NCBI GenBank assembly: GCA_046306335.1
Contig: JBKDXM010000108.1
Coordinates: 1 to 64,000, forward strand
DNA length: 64,000 nt
Source of the DNA: UBA2386 sp046306335
GTDB taxonomy: Bacteria > Planctomycetota > UBA1135 > UBA2386
Direction: 5' to 3'
Position numbers and translations under genes: made by a program. Below the pieces are notes generated by a model that did not search any database, had not been told where the DNA came from, and was given only the letters and a program-made list of their open reading frames with translations. Each line of letters opens with the position of its first letter. Within the stretch, counting starts at the first letter, position 1. Shown here in pieces: positions 1 to 8,659 of the stretch.

Positions 1-151
1 GGACTGCACCGTCTGCGCGGCACCGTGAAGTACCCGGAGATCGCACAAAGCCGTGAACCCGAGAGACCACCGGTAAGCCGTGTGCGGGAAATCCGCACGC
101 ACGGTTTGAAAGGGGGTCTTGATTGCCTCTCGCGCCAACCAGTGCGGGAGG
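1..151 (+). mobile_element. 3' end of a group II intron (partial)
   Basis: The window opens inside the 3' part of a group II self-splicing intron. Domain V is unmistakable (separate entry), and the 74 nt before it would be the end of domain IV or of the intron-encoded maturase. After domain V the sequence 126-151 can fold as an 8-bp hairpin (126-133 with 144-151, one G-U pair, 10-nt loop), a candidate for domain VI. The exact 3' splice site is not resolved; it should lie shortly before the start codon at 167, so the intron would be inserted just upstream of, or in the leader of, the first gene. Whether the rest of the intron and a functional reverse transcriptase exist cannot be seen. Confidence 0.7.
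75..107 (+). ncRNA. Group II intron domain V
   Basis: A 33-nt hairpin with all hallmarks of domain V: a 7-bp lower stem (AAGCCGT, 75-81, with ACGGTTT, 101-107) containing the catalytic AGC triad, a two-nucleotide bulge GC (99-100) on the 3' side, a 6-bp upper stem GTGCGG/CCGCAC and a GAAA-type loop. Domain V binds the catalytic metals in the ribozyme core and is the most conserved part of these introns. Every position of the lower and upper stems pairs, so no decay is visible here. Confidence 0.85.
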
Positions 152-166
152 AGTAAGGATCTACCA

Positions 167-1357
167 ATGCGCCTCTGCCTGTACCTGCATCCGTTCGACC
201 TGCGCGCGCTCGCCGGCCACGGCGGCCTCGCGCGCGTGCGCGACCTCGGCTTCGACGAGGTCGCGATCGCCGCGAGCTACCACGACGGCCGCTGGCTGAT
301 GCCGTGGCACCCCGAAGGCCGCGTGCGCTTCCTCGACGACGGCACGGTGCACTTTCGTCCGCGCGCCGACTACGGCGAGTTGCCTCCGCTCACGTCGGCG
401 GAGGTCCCGGCTGACGGCCCGTCGCCGCTCGCACGGCTCGCGACCGAGGCCGGCGCGGCCGGGTTGCGCGCGCGCGCCTGGACCGTGTTCACGCACAATT
501 CGCGGCTCGGTGCGCTGCGTCCCGACCTGTGCGTCCAGAACGCCGTTGGCGACGTCTATCCGTACGCGCTCTGTCCGGCGCAACCCCCGGTGCAGCGTTA
601 CATCGCGGCCCTCGCGCGCGACGTCGGCGCGCACGACGGCGTGCAGACGATCGAACTCGAAGCGCTCGGGCAGATGGGCTGGAAGCACAGCAGCCATCAC
701 GACAAGGCGAGCTTCGCGCCTGCGGGCCTGCTCGACGCCGCGCTGTCGGCGTGCTTCTGCCCGGCTTGCGTGCGGCAACTCGCGGACCTCGGTCGCGATC
801 CGGCGGCGGCCGCCGCCGCCGCGCGCGGCTGCATCGCCCGCGCGCTCACCGACGGCGATGCCCTGGCTCCGGCCAAGCAACCGGCGAACGCGGCGGACGC
901 CGCCGCTGCCGGCGTCGACGTCGGCTGGCTCGACGCCGTGCTCGCCGGCCGCGCGGCGACGGTGCGCACGCTCGCGGCGGCGGTGGCGGCCGCAGCGCCG
1001 CGCTGTGCGCGGGCGGCGCAGGTGCACCCGCAGCCGTGGTTCACCGGCAGCCAGCTCGCCGCCGACGCCGCGGCGGCGTTCCCCGCCGCGGTCGAGCGCG
1101 TGGTCACCGCCTACGGCGAAGGACCGGACGCGATCGACCGCACGCTGGCGGCAGCGCCGATCCAGGCCGCGCGCCACGCTGGTTCGCCGCTGCGCGTGTG
1201 CATCTGGCCCAAGGCCCCGCAGTTCACGGGTGACGAAGACCTCGTGAAGTTGCGCGACGCGTGCCGCCGCAGCGGCGTCGGCGCGATCGCCGTCTACCAC
1301 CTCGGCTTGCTGCCGTGGCGCACGATCGAACGCGTCGCGAAGATGCTACGCGCATGA
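167..1357 (+). CDS. Conserved hypothetical protein, possible TIM-barrel glycosidase-like fold
   Basis: 396 aa, no signal peptide or membrane segment. I do not recognise a named family. The pattern of strand-like segments ending in polar residues (WTVFTHNS near residue 115, IELEALGQMGWKHSS near 170, VCIWPKAP near 350, IAVYHLGLLPW near 380) resembles a beta/alpha barrel such as those of glycoside hydrolases, and a Cys pair FCPACVRQL lies near 205. The start is placed at ATG 167 after a purine-rich ribosome-binding stretch (GGAGGAGTAAGGA); an earlier TTG lies within the intron. Its stop overlaps the start of the phosphatase gene by 4 nt (ATGA), so the two are probably co-translated. Function remains inference. 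Confidence 0.6.
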   Translation: MRLCLYLHPFDLRALAGHGGLARVRDLGFDEVAIAASYHDGRWLMPWHPEGRVRFLDDGTVHFRPRADYGELPPLTSAEVPADGPSPLARLATEAGAAGLRARAWTVFTHNSRLGALRPDLCVQNAVGDVYPYALCPAQPPVQRYIAALARDVGAHDGVQTIELEALGQMGWKHSSHHDKASFAPAGLLDAALSACFCPACVRQLADLGRDPAAAAAAARGCIARALTDGDALAPAKQPANAADAAAAGVDVGWLDAVLAGRAATVRTLAAAVAAAAPRCARAAQVHPQPWFTGSQLAADAAAAFPAAVERVVTAYGEGPDAIDRTLAAAPIQAARHAGSPLRVCIWPKAPQFTGDEDLVKLRDACRRSGVGAIAVYHLGLLPWRTIERVAKMLRA

Positions 1358-3042
1358 CCCCCCTCGCTGCGCTGTCCGCCGCCGCGCTGCTCGCGGCCCT
1401 GGCCGTCGCCCAGGATCCCGACGTCGCCGACGCCGCGGCCGCGCCGCGGTTGTGCGTCGTGGTGTCCGTCGACCAGCTCGCGCAGTGGGTGTTCGACGCC
1501 GCGCGACCCCACCTGCCGCGCGACGGCGGCTTCGCGCGCCTGCTCGCCGAGGGCGTCGAGTTCGCCGACTGCCGGTATGCGCACGCGTGCACCGAGACCG
1601 GCCCTGGCCACGCCACGATCGGCACCGGCGTGTCCGCGCGCGTGCACGGCATCGTGCGCAACCAGTGGTGGGTGCGCGAGAGGGCGGCGAAGACCTACTG
1701 CGTCGACGAGCCGATGGCGCCGCTCGACGGCTGGCCCGAGGGCAAGAACCGCGGCGCCGGCCTGCTGCGCGCGCCGACGCTCGCCGCGGCGCTCGAGGCG
1801 CGCGATCCGCGCAGCGTCACCGTCAGCGTGGCGTGGAAGGACCGCTCGGCGATCCTGATGGCAGGAGGCGACGCCGACCTCGCGGTCTGGTGCGAGTCGT
1901 CGACGGGTCGCTTCGTCACCAACACGGCGTGGTCGGCGACGCCGCCGGCGTGGCTCGTCGCCTTCAACGACGGCAAGCCGGTGGAGCAGTGGTTCGGCAC
2001 GGACTGGGAGCGCATCGGCCCGGCGGCGGCGTACCAGCTGCTGGTCGACGACCGGCCGTACGAGACGCCGCACGGGAACGGCCGCAAGGAGCGCACGCTG
2101 CCGCAGCGGCTGACGGGCGGGCTGGAACAGCCCGGGCCGGCGTACTTCGCGCAGGTCTACGCGTCGCCGTTCGGCAACACCGCCGTGCGGCTGTGCGCCG
2201 AGGCGGCGATCGGCGCGCTCGACCTCGGCGGCGACGACGTCACCGACCTGCTGTGCGTCGGCTTCTCGTCGACGGACGTGATGGGACACGCCTTCGGGCC
2301 CGACTCGGTCGAGGCCCGCGACGGCCTGTTGCGTCTCGACCGCGACCTCGCGTTGCTGCTCGGCGCGCTCGACCGCGAGGTCGGCGCGGATCGCTACGAC
2401 CTCTTCCTGACCGCCGACCACGGCGTGTCGCCGACGCCGGAGTGGGTGCGCGCGCAGGGCGTCGACGCCGGCCGCCGCGTGATCCAGACGTTCGTCGGCG
2501 CCGCGGGCGAGAGGGCGGTCGCCGACGCGCTCGGCGCGCCGCCCGCGGGCCGCAAGTTCCTGGCGCACGTCGGCGAGTGGTCGATCTTCCTCGACGATGC
2601 GACGCTCGACGCCGTGCGCGGCCCGCGGACGCTCGCCGATGCGCGCACGGCCGCGGCGCGCGCCCTCGCCGCGTTCGCGCCGAAGGTGCCAGGCATCGCC
2701 GCGGCGTACGCCACCGCGGACCTCGTCGCCGACGGCGCGGGCGACGACGCGATCGCGCAGGCGCTGCTGGAGGCGCTGCACGACGGCCGCGCCGGCGAAG
2801 TCCAGCTGGTGGTCAAGCCGCACTGGCTCGACGGCACGACGCCCGCGACGCACGGCTCACCGCACCCCTACGACCGCGCGGTCGTCGGGCTCGCGGTCGG
2901 CCGCGGCGTGCCGCGCGGGCAGGTGGTGACGCAGCCGATCACGCCCGGCTTCGGCGCGGTCTGGTTCGCGGCGCGCCTCGGCCTCGCGCGCCCGGCGGCC
3001 GCGACGGACGCCGTGCCCGCCGAGTTCGCGCAGGCACGCTGA
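1354..3042 (+). CDS. Alkaline phosphatase superfamily protein (PafA-like)
   Basis: 562 aa exported hydrolase. Signal peptide at residues 1-19 (cleavage after VAQ). Metal-ligand and nucleophile motifs of the PafA-type alkaline phosphatases are in order: SVDQLA with Asp40, TETGPGHAT with nucleophile Thr82, SSTDVMGHAFGP, TADHGVS and ATHGSPHPYD with the last His. A Thr nucleophile rather than Ser and the GPGHAT context are typical of the PafA branch, which releases phosphate from monoesters in the periplasm. Start chosen at ATG 1354, which overlaps the upstream stop (ATGA) and gives the signal peptide directly. Substrate cannot be fixed; phosphodiesterase activity is an alternative in this superfamily. 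Confidence 0.88.
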   Translation: MTPLAALSAAALLAALAVAQDPDVADAAAAPRLCVVVSVDQLAQWVFDAARPHLPRDGGFARLLAEGVEFADCRYAHACTETGPGHATIGTGVSARVHGIVRNQWWVRERAAKTYCVDEPMAPLDGWPEGKNRGAGLLRAPTLAAALEARDPRSVTVSVAWKDRSAILMAGGDADLAVWCESSTGRFVTNTAWSATPPAWLVAFNDGKPVEQWFGTDWERIGPAAAYQLLVDDRPYETPHGNGRKERTLPQRLTGGLEQPGPAYFAQVYASPFGNTAVRLCAEAAIGALDLGGDDVTDLLCVGFSSTDVMGHAFGPDSVEARDGLLRLDRDLALLLGALDREVGADRYDLFLTADHGVSPTPEWVRAQGVDAGRRVIQTFVGAAGERAVADALGAPPAGRKFLAHVGEWSIFLDDATLDAVRGPRTLADARTAAARALAAFAPKVPGIAAAYATADLVADGAGDDAIAQALLEALHDGRAGEVQLVVKPHWLDGTTPATHGSPHPYDRAVVGLAVGRGVPRGQVVTQPITPGFGAVWFAARLGLARPAAATDAVPAEFAQAR

Positions 3043-3125
3043 CGGCAACCGCCGGCGCCATGGGCGCATCGCGGAGCGTCCTGGGCGCGCCGTCGCCGCC
3101 GCCCGGCGCTGCCGCCGCGGCGGGC

Positions 3126-3131
3126 TATCCT
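3126..3131 (+). promoter_or_regulatory. Candidate -10 box TATCCT
   Basis: TATCCT followed by TTGCG, the same form as hexamers found in front of several other genes here. It lies 50 nt before the ATG at 3182. No convincing -35 box is seen. Confidence 0.35.
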
Positions 3132-3181
3132 TGCGCGCCCGCCTTCCCCCCTGGCGCCGTCTTCGCGGTGTCGAACGTCCG

Positions 3182-3808
3182 ATGCACCCCACGATCCCCG
3201 ACCTGCCGTTGCGCGCCGGCGCGCATCCGAACCGCGACGACGGCGTCTGCGCCATGGAGATGGTCGCCTGGCTCGCCGGCGAAGCGCACAGCGACGAACC
3301 GGCCTGCGCCTGCCCCGTGCTCGGCGCGCTCGTGCGCGCCTGCAACGACGCGATGACCGACGCGCAGCGCGAACGCTTCCTGCGGCCGTTGGTGCCGACG
3401 CTCGTCGGCACGCGCGCGACCGCCGCCGTCGAGCGCGTCCGCGGCATGGCGGTCGTCGACGCGGTCGTTCGCGTGCTGCTGCCGATGCGACTGCGGCGCG
3501 AGCGGCGGCGTGACGTCGCCGAGTTGCTGTCGCAACTGCCGACGCTGCGCACCGCCGACGACGCCCGCGCGGCGCAGCGGCTGGTGCAGGCGTTCGCCGG
3601 CGACCAGCGCGCCGCCTCGTGGGTGCTGCAGCGTGCTGCCGACGGTGTCGCCGCCGCCCGCTTCGTCGCCGCCGTGGCGCAGTTGGCGCGCCAGCAGGGC
3701 GACGCCGCTGCGTGGTCGGCGGTCATGGCGCTCGTCGAGCGCATGGTGGCGGTCACGCCGGCTTCGATCGCCGCGGCGGACGCCGCAGGCTGCGCGACGA
3801 CGGTGTGA
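3182..3808 (+). CDS. Conserved hypothetical protein with Cys-rich N-terminal motif
   Basis: 208 aa, soluble, rich in Ala, Arg and Val. The segment from residue 18 on (DGVCAMEMVAWLAGE, then HSDEPACACPVLGALVR, then LVPTLVGTR near 75) is a pattern I have seen in uncharacterised bacterial proteins, where the Cys-rich PACxCP motif is conserved; no activity is known to me. The remainder is helical with no recognisable motif. ATG 3182 is taken as the start; an upstream TTG at about 3131 is in frame but would place the start on top of the likely promoter. The gene stands alone between the phosphatase and the peptidase. Confidence 0.6.
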   Translation: MHPTIPDLPLRAGAHPNRDDGVCAMEMVAWLAGEAHSDEPACACPVLGALVRACNDAMTDAQRERFLRPLVPTLVGTRATAAVERVRGMAVVDAVVRVLLPMRLRRERRRDVAELLSQLPTLRTADDARAAQRLVQAFAGDQRAASWVLQRAADGVAAARFVAAVAQLARQQGDAAAWSAVMALVERMVAVTPASIAAADAAGCATTV

Positions 3809-3914
3809 GTGCGACGCCGCGGGCCCGGCCCGCGGCGCCACCCCGACGTGGCGCACGCGCCGCCCCTCCGCGGGGCCGGTTGCGCGGTGCTCGCCGTGGC
3901 GGCGGTCGGGAGCG

Positions 3915-3920
3915 TAGCAT
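3915..3920 (+). promoter_or_regulatory. Candidate -10 box TAGCAT, leaderless arrangement
   Basis: TAGCAT ends 6 nt before the ATG at 3927 with the spacer CCGGCG. A transcript started 6-8 nt after such a box would begin at or next to the start codon. The peptidase gene at 29279 has the identical hexamer at identical spacing. Confidence 0.45.
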
Positions 3921-3926
3921 CCGGCG

Positions 3927-6185
3927 ATGACTCGTGCGCTGCTTCGCGTCGCCGTTCCTGCGTTGCTGCTCGTCGTGTCGCCGGCGCAGGCCGATCCCGC
4001 GCGGCTCGACGCCGCGCGCGTCGCCGGCGGCGAGTTCGCCGCCGCGCGCTTCGGCCCGGCGCGCTGGCTCGACGGCGCGCACTACGCCACGCTGGAGCCG
4101 GCCGCCGACGGCGCGACGCTCGAACTGGCGCGCTACGACGCCGCCAGCGGCGCCCGCACCTTGCTCGTCGGCGCCGACCGGCTGGCGCGCGCGGGCAAGC
4201 CGCCGATCGTCGTCGAGGACTACGCCTTCGCGCCGGACGGCGCGCAGTTGCTGGTCTTCACCGACAGCGAGCGCGTCTGGCGCCAGAACACGCGCGGCGA
4301 GTACTACGTGCTCGCGCTCGCCGGCGACCGGCCGCCTGCGCGCCTCGGCGGCGACCTGCCGCAGGGCTCGCTGCAGTTCGCCAAGTGGTCGCCGGACGGC
4401 AGCCGCGTCGCCTACGTCAGCGGCAACGACCTGTGGGTGGAGGACGTTCGCGCCGGTGCGCGGACGCGGCTGACCGACCAGGGCTCGCGCACCCTGATCC
4501 ACGGCACCTTCGATTGGGTGTACGAGGAGGAGTTCGACTGCCGCGACGGCTTCCGCTGGAGCCCCGACGGCGCGTCGATCGCCTTCTGGCAGCTCGACTG
4601 CAGCGGCGTCGGCGAGTTCCTGATGGTCGACAACCTCGCCGACCGCTACGCGCGCACCGTACCGGTGCAGTACCCCAAGGCCGGCACCACGAACTCGGCC
4701 TGCCGCATCGGCGTCGTGCCGGCGACCGGCGGCGCGATCACGTGGATGCAGACGCCGGGCGATCCGCGTGAGACCTACCTGCCGCGCATGGCGTGGCACC
4801 CGCAGGGCAAGGAGCTGATGGTGCAGTGGCTGCCGCGCGAACAGAACGAGCTGCGCGTGCTCGCCTGCGACGTCGCCACCGGCGAAACCCGCGTCGTGCA
4901 CGAAGAGAAGGACGAGGCCTACGTCGACGTGCGCGACGACTTCGCGTGGTGCGACGGCGGCGAGCGCTTCTTCTGGACCAGCGACACGGCGTTCGCGCAG
5001 CCGGGGCAGAAGCGGTGGCGGCAGGCCGGCACGATCGTCTGGGACACGCGCGGCAAGCAGGTGCTGGTCACGCACCTGCCGCTGACCGCCGGCTTCGACG
5101 TCATCGAGGTCGCGCACGTGGACCTCGCCAAGGAACAGCTCTACGTCGCCGCCAGCGACCACGGCGCCCGCAAGGGCCTGCGCGGCGTCGGCATCGGCGC
5201 CACCGAGGGCTTCAACGGACCCGCCGACGGCTGGCACGAGCACCAGGTCAGCCCCGACGGCTCGCTGGCGATCCGCACGCGTTCGTCGTTCGACGTGCCG
5301 CCGACGACCGAGGTGGTGCGGTTGCCGTCGGGCGAGGTGGCGCGCACGCTGGTCGACAACAAGGCGTTGCGGACCCGCTACGACGCGGTGCAGAAGGGCC
5401 GCAACGAGTTCTTCACGGTCGACGTCGGCGGTGGCGTGGTCCTCGACGGCTGGGTGATGTACCCCGCCGGTTTCGACCCGCAGAAGCGCTGGCCCGTGCT
5501 GTTCCACGTCTATGGCGAGCCGTGGTCGCAGACGGTCAAGGACACGTGGGCGCTCGGCCACCACCTGTTCCACCGCTGGCTGACGCAGTGCGGCTACGTG
5601 GTGATGTCGCTCGACGCGCGCGGCACGCCCGCGCCCAAGGGCCGCGACTGGCGCAAGGCGCTCTACCAGAAGATCGGCGTGGTCAGCACGGCGGACTGGC
5701 AGGCGGCGGTGGGCAAGCTGCGGACGCAGCACGCTTGGATGGACGAGAAGCGGCAGGCGGTGTGGGGGTGGTCCGGCGGCGGTGCGATGACGCTGAACCT
5801 GCTGTTCCGCTGCCCCGACCTGTTCGCCGCCGGCATGTCGGTGGCGCCGGTCACCGACATCGCGCTCTACGACACGATCTACCAGGAGCGCTACTGCGGC
5901 GACCCGCGGCGCGTCCCCGAGGTCTACCGCGATTGCTCGCCGATCACGCACGCGGCCCGGCTGCAGGCGAGCCTGCTGCTGGTGCACGGCACCGCCGACG
6001 ACAACGTGCACTACCAGAACAGCGAACGGCTCGTCGACGCGCTGATCCGCCACGGCAAGCGCTTCGAGTTCCTCGCCTACCCCAACCGCAGCCACTCGAT
6101 CCACGAAGGCGCGGGCACGCGCGCCCACCTCTACGGTTCGCTCGCCGACTTCCTGCAGCGGCGGGTGCCGGCCGGACCGCGCTGA
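3927..6185 (+). CDS. Dipeptidyl peptidase IV-type S9B serine peptidase
   Basis: 752 aa secreted prolyl peptidase. Signal peptide 1-22 (cleavage after AQA), then an N-terminal beta-propeller rich in WSPDG-type strands, including the YEEEFDCRDGFRWSPDG region that carries the Glu-Glu pair used by DPP-IV enzymes to bind the substrate N-terminus, then a C-terminal alpha/beta hydrolase. The catalytic triad is visible as Ser616 in GWSGGG, Asp691 in HGTADDN and His723 in NRSHSI. The usual GWSYGG of the family reads GWSGGG here. It should remove Xaa-Pro dipeptides from peptides outside the cytoplasm. Length matches the family. It is preceded by its own promoter-like hexamer and ends 125 nt before the helicase gene. 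Confidence 0.92.
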   Translation: MTRALLRVAVPALLLVVSPAQADPARLDAARVAGGEFAAARFGPARWLDGAHYATLEPAADGATLELARYDAASGARTLLVGADRLARAGKPPIVVEDYAFAPDGAQLLVFTDSERVWRQNTRGEYYVLALAGDRPPARLGGDLPQGSLQFAKWSPDGSRVAYVSGNDLWVEDVRAGARTRLTDQGSRTLIHGTFDWVYEEEFDCRDGFRWSPDGASIAFWQLDCSGVGEFLMVDNLADRYARTVPVQYPKAGTTNSACRIGVVPATGGAITWMQTPGDPRETYLPRMAWHPQGKELMVQWLPREQNELRVLACDVATGETRVVHEEKDEAYVDVRDDFAWCDGGERFFWTSDTAFAQPGQKRWRQAGTIVWDTRGKQVLVTHLPLTAGFDVIEVAHVDLAKEQLYVAASDHGARKGLRGVGIGATEGFNGPADGWHEHQVSPDGSLAIRTRSSFDVPPTTEVVRLPSGEVARTLVDNKALRTRYDAVQKGRNEFFTVDVGGGVVLDGWVMYPAGFDPQKRWPVLFHVYGEPWSQTVKDTWALGHHLFHRWLTQCGYVVMSLDARGTPAPKGRDWRKALYQKIGVVSTADWQAAVGKLRTQHAWMDEKRQAVWGWSGGGAMTLNLLFRCPDLFAAGMSVAPVTDIALYDTIYQERYCGDPRRVPEVYRDCSPITHAARLQASLLLVHGTADDNVHYQNSERLVDALIRHGKRFEFLAYPNRSHSIHEGAGTRAHLYGSLADFLQRRVPAGPR

Positions 6186-6266
6186 CCGACGGCTGCGGCG
6201 TTCGCGGCCGCAAGCCGGGCGGCGAGGCGACGGCAAGCGCTGTTTGGCTTCCGTTCGGGTCGCTGC

Positions 6267-6272
6267 TAGCCT
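6267..6272 (+). promoter_or_regulatory. Candidate -10 box TAGCCT
   Basis: TAGCCT followed by GCG, 38 nt before the helicase ATG at 6311. A transcript starting near 6280 would have a leader of about 30 nt that includes the Shine-Dalgarno sequence GGAGGT at 6299. Confidence 0.4.
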
Positions 6273-6310
6273 GCGCGACCAATGGGCGGTCATCGAGCGG
6301 AGGTCCAGGC

Positions 6311-8659
6311 ATGGACCTGAGCCAGTTCCTGCAGCGGCTGCGCGCCGGCGGCGACGAGTCGCCGGGCATGGTCGACGCGGTGCACGTGCAGCCGGCGCGG
6401 CCGGCGCGCATGCAGCCGTTCCCCGAGTGGCTGCACCCGTCGCTCGCCGACGCGCTGCACACGCGCGGCATCGTCGAACTGTACGGCCACCAGCGCGAGT
6501 GCGCCGACCTGCTGCACGAGCGCAAGCACGCGGTCATCGCGACCTCGACGGCGTCGGGCAAGTCGCTCGCGTACCACCTGCCGGTGCTCGACGCCGTGCT
6601 GCGCGACGGCCTCGACGCGCGCGCCCTGTACCTCTATCCGACCAAGGCGCTGGCCCGCGACCAGATGGCCGACCTGGAGAAGCTGCTGGCCGCGACCGGC
6701 CGCAGCGACCTGACCGTCGCGGTCTACGACGGCGACACGCCGCCGCAGGTGCGGCAGGCGCTGCGCGAGCACGGCGTGATGGTGCTGACCAACCCGCACA
6801 TGCTGCACCAGGGCATCCTGCCCAATCACACCAAGTGGCAGGGCCTGTTCACCGGCCTGCGCTACGTCGTCGTCGACGAGCTGCACACGCTGTCGGGCAT
6901 CTACGGCAGCCACGTCGCCAACGTGCTGCGCCGGCTGCAGCGCATCTGCCGCCACTACGGCAGCGACCCGGTGTTCTGCGGCGCGTCGGCGACGATCAGC
7001 AACGCCGGCGAGCACGGCCGCAAGCTGTTCGAGAAGCCGGTGCGCGTCGTCGACCAGGACGGCAGCCCGCGCGGCCGCAAGCACTACGTCTTCCTGAACC
7101 CCAAGGTCGTCTCGGCGGTCTCCGGCCTGCGCGTGCCGGCGAGCGAGGCGGCGCGGCAGCTCGGCGGCATGCTGCTCGACAGCGAGCTGCAGTCGATCTT
7201 CTTCGCGCGCTCGCGCAACCAGACCGAGGTGCTGCTGAAGTACCTGCGCGACGACGCGCGGCGCAAGCAGATCGACCAGGACAAGGTCGCCGGCTACCGC
7301 GGCGGCTACCTGCCCAACCTGCGGCGCGCGATCGAGAAGGGCCTGCGCAGCGGCGCGATCCGCACCGTGGTGTCGACCAACGCGCTCGAACTCGGCGTCG
7401 ACATCGGCAGCCTCGACGTCTGCGTGCTCGTCGGCTACCCGGGCACCGTCTCCAGCACCTTCCAGCGCGCCGGGCGCGTCGGCCGCCGCACGCAGGAGAG
7501 CGCCTGCGTGTTCGTCGCCCGCAGCGCGGCGATGGACCAGTACCTGATGCAGCACCCGGGCTACCTGTTCGACGCGCCGCGCGACGCCGTCAGCATCGAC
7601 CCGGACAACCCGATCATCCGCACCAACCACGTGCGGTGCGCGGCGTTCGAGCTGCCGTTCGACGACGGCGAGGACTTCGGCCAGGCCGAGGGCACGCGCG
7701 ACGTGCTGGAGTTCCTGACGCACGACCTCGGCGTGCTGGTGCACCAGGGCGGTCGCTGGCACTACGCCGATCGCACCTACCCGGCGGAGGGCGTGTCGCT
7801 GACCGCCGCCGACATGGACAACGTCACCATCCAGGACGTCGAGTCGAAGGCGATCCTGGCCGAGATCGACCGGCCGTCGGCGATCACCGAGGTCTACCAG
7901 GGCGCGATCTACGGCCACCAGGGCGACACGTGGCTGGTCGAGCGCTTCGACTACGCCGACCGCCGCGCGTTCGTGCGCCGCATCGACGCCGACTTCTACA
8001 CCGAGGCCGACACCGAGACCGAGGTCAAGGTGCTGCACCTCGACGAGCAGGAGCCGCGCGCGGCGTACGTCGCGCACCGCGGCGAGGTGCACGTCAGCAC
8101 GCTCGCCAAGGCCTTCAAGAAGATCAAGTTCTACACGCGCGAGAACGTCGGCATCGGCGAGATCCACCTGCCGCCGGAGGAGTTCGAGACCGAAGCCTGC
8201 GCGCTGGTGCTGCGGCCGGAGCTGGTCGCGCGCCTGGGCCTGCAGAAGGGCGGCGAAGCGAGCTGCCTGCAGGGCGTGGGGGAGCTGCTGCAGGGCCTCG
8301 TGCCGCTGTTCGTGCGCGTCGATCCCGGCGACGTCAAGGTGCTCGCCGAGGCGCTGCATCCGCACTTCCAGGCGCCGACGCTGATCCTCTACGACCGCAT
8401 CCCCAACGGCGTCGGCCTCGCCGAGCGCATCTTCCGCGTGCATCGCGAGATCCTCGCCGCCGCGCTGCAGTTGGCGCTGCAGTGCCACTGCCGCAGCGGC
8501 TGCCCGAGCTGCGTGGGGCCGCAGGCGAGCCTCGGCGTGCGCAGCAAGTCGGTGGCGGTGACGATCCTGCAGGCCATGCTCGAACAGCAGCCGGCGGGCG
8601 GCGCTGCAGGCGGCAGCGCCGGCGGGGCGGCGGAGGCGCATGGTCTCGCCGGATCGTGA
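6311..8659 (+). CDS. mrfA: DEAD/DEAH-box helicase with C-terminal zinc-binding DUF1998 domain, MrfA/YprA family
   Basis: 782 aa superfamily 2 helicase. Walker A motif TASGKS with Lys84, Walker B DELH with Asp189, motif III CGASAT, motif IV-VI including STNALELGVDIG and QRAGRVGRR. The C-terminus has the four-Cys cluster CHCRSGCPSC (Cys725, 727, 731, 734) of the DUF1998 domain. This architecture is that of Bacillus subtilis MrfA (YprA), which with MrfB repairs mitomycin C adducts independently of UvrABC. ATG 6311 follows GGAGGTCCAGGC, a clear ribosome-binding site. The stop overlaps the start of the nuclease gene by 20 nt, so the two are coupled as in Bacillus. Role in repair is inferred from the pair. 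Confidence 0.88.
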   Translation: MDLSQFLQRLRAGGDESPGMVDAVHVQPARPARMQPFPEWLHPSLADALHTRGIVELYGHQRECADLLHERKHAVIATSTASGKSLAYHLPVLDAVLRDGLDARALYLYPTKALARDQMADLEKLLAATGRSDLTVAVYDGDTPPQVRQALREHGVMVLTNPHMLHQGILPNHTKWQGLFTGLRYVVVDELHTLSGIYGSHVANVLRRLQRICRHYGSDPVFCGASATISNAGEHGRKLFEKPVRVVDQDGSPRGRKHYVFLNPKVVSAVSGLRVPASEAARQLGGMLLDSELQSIFFARSRNQTEVLLKYLRDDARRKQIDQDKVAGYRGGYLPNLRRAIEKGLRSGAIRTVVSTNALELGVDIGSLDVCVLVGYPGTVSSTFQRAGRVGRRTQESACVFVARSAAMDQYLMQHPGYLFDAPRDAVSIDPDNPIIRTNHVRCAAFELPFDDGEDFGQAEGTRDVLEFLTHDLGVLVHQGGRWHYADRTYPAEGVSLTAADMDNVTIQDVESKAILAEIDRPSAITEVYQGAIYGHQGDTWLVERFDYADRRAFVRRIDADFYTEADTETEVKVLHLDEQEPRAAYVAHRGEVHVSTLAKAFKKIKFYTRENVGIGEIHLPPEEFETEACALVLRPELVARLGLQKGGEASCLQGVGELLQGLVPLFVRVDPGDVKVLAEALHPHFQAPTLILYDRIPNGVGLAERIFRVHREILAAALQLALQCHCRSGCPSCVGPQASLGVRSKSVAVTILQAMLEQQPAGGAAGGSAGGAAEAHGLAGS

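Noticed and set aside
3753..6293. Long open frame antisense to the DPP-IV gene (846 codons)
   Set aside because: Arg/Ala/Val-rich translation typical of the antisense of GC-rich genes; the sense frame has complete catalytic motifs.
4793..6310. Extension of the helicase frame upstream of ATG 6311
   Set aside because: Runs through the DPP-IV gene in another frame with an Arg-rich sequence; ATG 6311 has promoter and Shine-Dalgarno.
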